Part shown: piece after piece, positions 34,761-36,713 of the stretch | Numbering within the stretch: the first letter of the stretch is position 1 | Layout of the letters: every line of letters begins with the position of its first letter | Origin: Propionivibrio sp. | Lineage (GTDB): Bacteria > Pseudomonadota > Gammaproteobacteria > Burkholderiales > Rhodocyclaceae | Reading direction: 5' to 3' | Assembly: GCA_029975435.1 (NCBI GenBank) | Contig: JARKPC010000113.1 | Coordinates: forward strand, 1-36,713 | Length of the DNA: 36,713 nt | Program-made: the position numbers and the translations under genes | Notes under the pieces: generated by a model | What the model was told of the DNA's origin: nothing | Database searches by the model: none | Seen by the model: the letters and a program-made list of their open reading frames with translations, nothing else

Positions 34761-36713
34761 TCAGGCGGATAACTCAATCGCCTTTGGATGCTGCTTGGAG
34801 ATCGCATCCCGATCAACATGGGCGTTCAGGTCCGCAAGCAACTCTTTCATATCGAGGATCAGTACGATCTGGCCGTTGGACAACGTTGTTACGCCGGCAA
34901 CGCCGCGTGGCCGGAAGTCATCCAGCGATTTGATGACCGCATCGTCGCGTCCGGCGAAACTATCCACCGAGAGAATAAAACTGCGTTCCGACGTCTGCAT
35001 GAGCACACCGTACTCGGGGGTCTGCAATTGCGGCCAACCGAGCAGACGCGACAGCGCCACGACAGGTAGGACTTCCCCGCGAACGACCAATGTTTCCTTG
35101 CCCCCCACCTCCTGCATCTTCTCCTTCTCGATGGGCAGAATTTCGCGCACCATGGAAAGCGGCAAGGCGAAAGGCTGATCACCCAGCAGGACCAGCAAGA
35201 CCGGCAGAATGGCCAGCGTCAATGGCAGTGAGATGATGAAGACCGACCCTTTTCCGGGCTCGGAACGAATTTCAACAGAACCGTTGAGTTTCTGGATGTT
35301 CGTCTTGACCACATCCATGCCAACACCACGGCCCGAAACCGCCGAGGCTTGGGTCATTGTCGAGAATCCGGGCAGGAAAATCAGGTTTAGGCTCTGCCGA
35401 TCATCCAGAGTGTTGGCTTCTTCTTCCCTGATCAGGCCCTTTTCGATGGCCTTGTTGCGGATACGTTCCGGACTCATCCCTCGGCCGTCGTCGGCGATGA
35501 TCAGCACGATGTGATCGCCTTCCTGCCGCGCTTCGAGCCTTACGACACTCTTCGCCGGCTTGCCGGCGGCGAGACGCTCTTCCGGGGACTCGACGCCGTG
35601 GTCCACAGCGTTGCGCACCAGATGCACCAGAGGATCCGCAAGATCCTCGATCATCGTCTTGTCGACCTCGGTTTCCTCTCCAACCAAAGCCAGCTCGACA
35701 TCCTTGCCCAACTGACGCGCCAGATCGCGCGCGATCCGTGGATACTTCTGGAACAGACGCCCGATCGGCTGCATCCGAGTCTTCATCACCGAATTCTGCA
35801 AATCGGAAACCAGCAGGTCCAGCTGGCTCACCGCCTGATCCAGCGCATGCAGGGTTTCCGAATCGTTTCTCCCGGCAAGTATGTCCGCGCGCAAGCTGGT
35901 CAGCCGATTCTTCGTCAGGCCGATTTCGCCCGAAAGATTCAGCACCTGATCGAGGCGCGCCGTGTCGACACGGATCGTAGATTCTCGTGTGGCGATCTTC
36001 TCTTCATTACGTCGGCCTGTCGTCGCCCCCGTACCGACAAAACCGGGCTTGTCCGTCGCACGCCTGCCTTCGGGCGGAAAGTGGGGAGTCAGTTCCGCTT
36101 CCGTCGCAACGGCCTTGCTACTCGCAGGCTCAATAGCGACCGAAGATTTCGCTGGAGAAGCCGGCGAAACAACGGGCTCCTGTCCGGTAACCGCGGCGTG
36201 CAGCGCCTGCCAGTCCGGGCCGGCCGCTGGTCCGGGATCGGCACTCTGTGCAGAGGGCGCCATAACCGGATCGTCAGTCTTCGGGGCTGCGGGAGCGGCA
36301 GCCTGTGCGGCCGTTGCCTCGGGCTCCTGCTCGTGCAGCGCAACACGCAGCGCGTGAATGACTTCGGACGGAGCAGGACGTGGCTGAACGGCCTGTGACA
36401 GCTCTCCAAACATGGCGCGCACGCCTTGCGTCGCGGCCATGATGGTATCCATCAATTCGGGCGTCAGCTGCATCTCGGCGTTTCTGAGCTTGTCGAACAA
36501 GTTCTCAGTCAAGTGGCACAGGGTCACGAGTTCCGCGGCATTCAGAAATCCCGCGCCTCCCTTGATCGTGTGGAACCCTCTGAAAATGTCGTTCAGCAGA
36601 CGACGATCCTCTGGATCCTTTTCCAGATCAACGAGTTTGTTATCGACGTCAGAAAGCAGATCGCTTGCTTCCTGCAGGAAATCCTGCAGAAGGTCTTCCA
36701 TTCCGGAAAAGTC
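34761..36713 (-). CDS. cheA: Chemotaxis histidine kinase CheA (5' end probably beyond window)
   Basis: CheA (at least 646 aa) autophosphorylates in receptor arrays and passes phosphate to CheY and CheB. P1 (about 1-105, numbered from the ATG at 36701) has His44 in GFHTIKGGAGFL. A 130-residue Ala/Pro-rich linker (107-237) replaces a recognisable P2. P3 begins near 240 (STIRVDTARLDQVLNLSGEI), P4 has HLVRNAVDHG (360-369), DDGRGMS and GRGVGMD, and P5 is CheW-like at the end. The frame stays open through the last four codons to the edge (DFSG), and the 36701 ATG has no ribosome site, so the true start is probably outside. A terminator follows, and flhB lies downstream. Confidence 0.94.
   Translation of the reverse strand, partial: DFSGMEDLLQDFLQEASDLLSDVDNKLVDLEKDPEDRRLLNDIFRGFHTIKGGAGFLNAAELVTLCHLTENLFDKLRNAEMQLTPELMDTIMAATQGVRAMFGELSQAVQPRPAPSEVIHALRVALHEQEPEATAAQAAAPAAPKTDDPVMAPSAQSADPGPAAGPDWQALHAAVTGQEPVVSPASPAKSSVAIEPASSKAVATEAELTPHFPPEGRRATDKPGFVGTGATTGRRNEEKIATRESTIRVDTARLDQVLNLSGEIGLTKNRLTSLRADILAGRNDSETLHALDQAVSQLDLLVSDLQNSVMKTRMQPIGRLFQKYPRIARDLARQLGKDVELALVGEETEVDKTMIEDLADPLVHLVRNAVDHGVESPEERLAAGKPAKSVVRLEARQEGDHIVLIIADDGRGMSPERIRNKAIEKGLIREEEANTLDDRQSLNLIFLPGFSTMTQASAVSGRGVGMDVVKTNIQKLNGSVEIRSEPGKGSVFIISLPLTLAILPVLLVLLGDQPFALPLSMVREILPIEKEKMQEVGGKETLVVRGEVLPVVALSRLLGWPQLQTPEYGVLMQTSERSFILSVDSFAGRDDAVIKSLDDFRPRGVAGVTTLSNGQIVLILDMKELLADLNAHVDRDAISKQHPKAIELSA

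Noticed and set aside
36701..36701. ATG at 36701 as the definite cheA start
   Set aside because: No ribosome site in the visible 12 bases and the frame stays open to the window edge; kept only as a possible start.
1..36713. CRISPR arrays, tRNA/rRNA genes, prophage or toxin-antitoxin modules
   Set aside because: None seen; all stretches outside the intron are filled by flagellar/chemotaxis genes, and no uncovered gap exceeds about 210 bases.

Overview
This window is a compact flagellar and motility gene cluster from a Gram-negative bacterium, with 39 protein-coding genes and almost no space between them. The P-ring and L-ring genes (flgI, flgH), the FlrB/FlrC sigma-54 regulatory pair, FlhF/FlhG, and a MotC/MotD-type stator next to fliA point to a polarly flagellated proteobacterium of the Pseudomonas/Vibrio regulatory type. 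High GC content, gene order and protein style make a betaproteobacterium, perhaps Rhodocyclales, my best guess. That is inference; no rRNA is present to settle it.

Layout from left to right. (1) Bases 1-164, minus strand: the 5' end of a class C group II intron, cut by the window edge and inserted 6 nt past the terminator-like hairpin of fliE. (2) Minus: fliE, flrC and flrB. (3) Plus: fliF-G-H-I-J, then after a textbook sigma-54 promoter fliK-L-M-N-O-P-Q-R, giving the MS ring, switch, export ATPase complex, hook-length control and export gate. (4) Minus, converging on fliR: flgB-C-D-E-F-G-H-I-J, then flgK-L, then a small lipoprotein of unknown function. (5) Plus: flgA, flgM and flgN. (6) Minus: cheA, whose start probably lies beyond the right edge, a strong terminator, then flhB-flhA-flhF-flhG-fliA-motC-motD, mostly with overlapping ends, converging on flgN.

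The regulatory signals form a readable cascade. Good -24/-12 (sigma-54) promoters stand before fliE, fliK and flgB, and flrB/flrC encode the kinase and the sigma-54 activator expected to drive them. Sigma-28 promoters stand before flgM (close match) and flgK (moderate match); fliA encodes sigma-28 and flgM its anti-sigma factor. The divergent flrB/fliF region and the flhB promoter region lack both promoter types but carry AT-rich inverted repeats that could bind an upstream master regulator. Flagellin, filament cap, most che genes and a FlrA/FleQ-like master regulator are not in the window.

Most of the window is conventional. The items most worth a second look are the group IIC intron at the fliE terminator, the unknown lipoprotein coupled to flgL, the flhB upstream inverted repeat, and an FlhG that lacks the signature lysine of its deviant Walker A motif.
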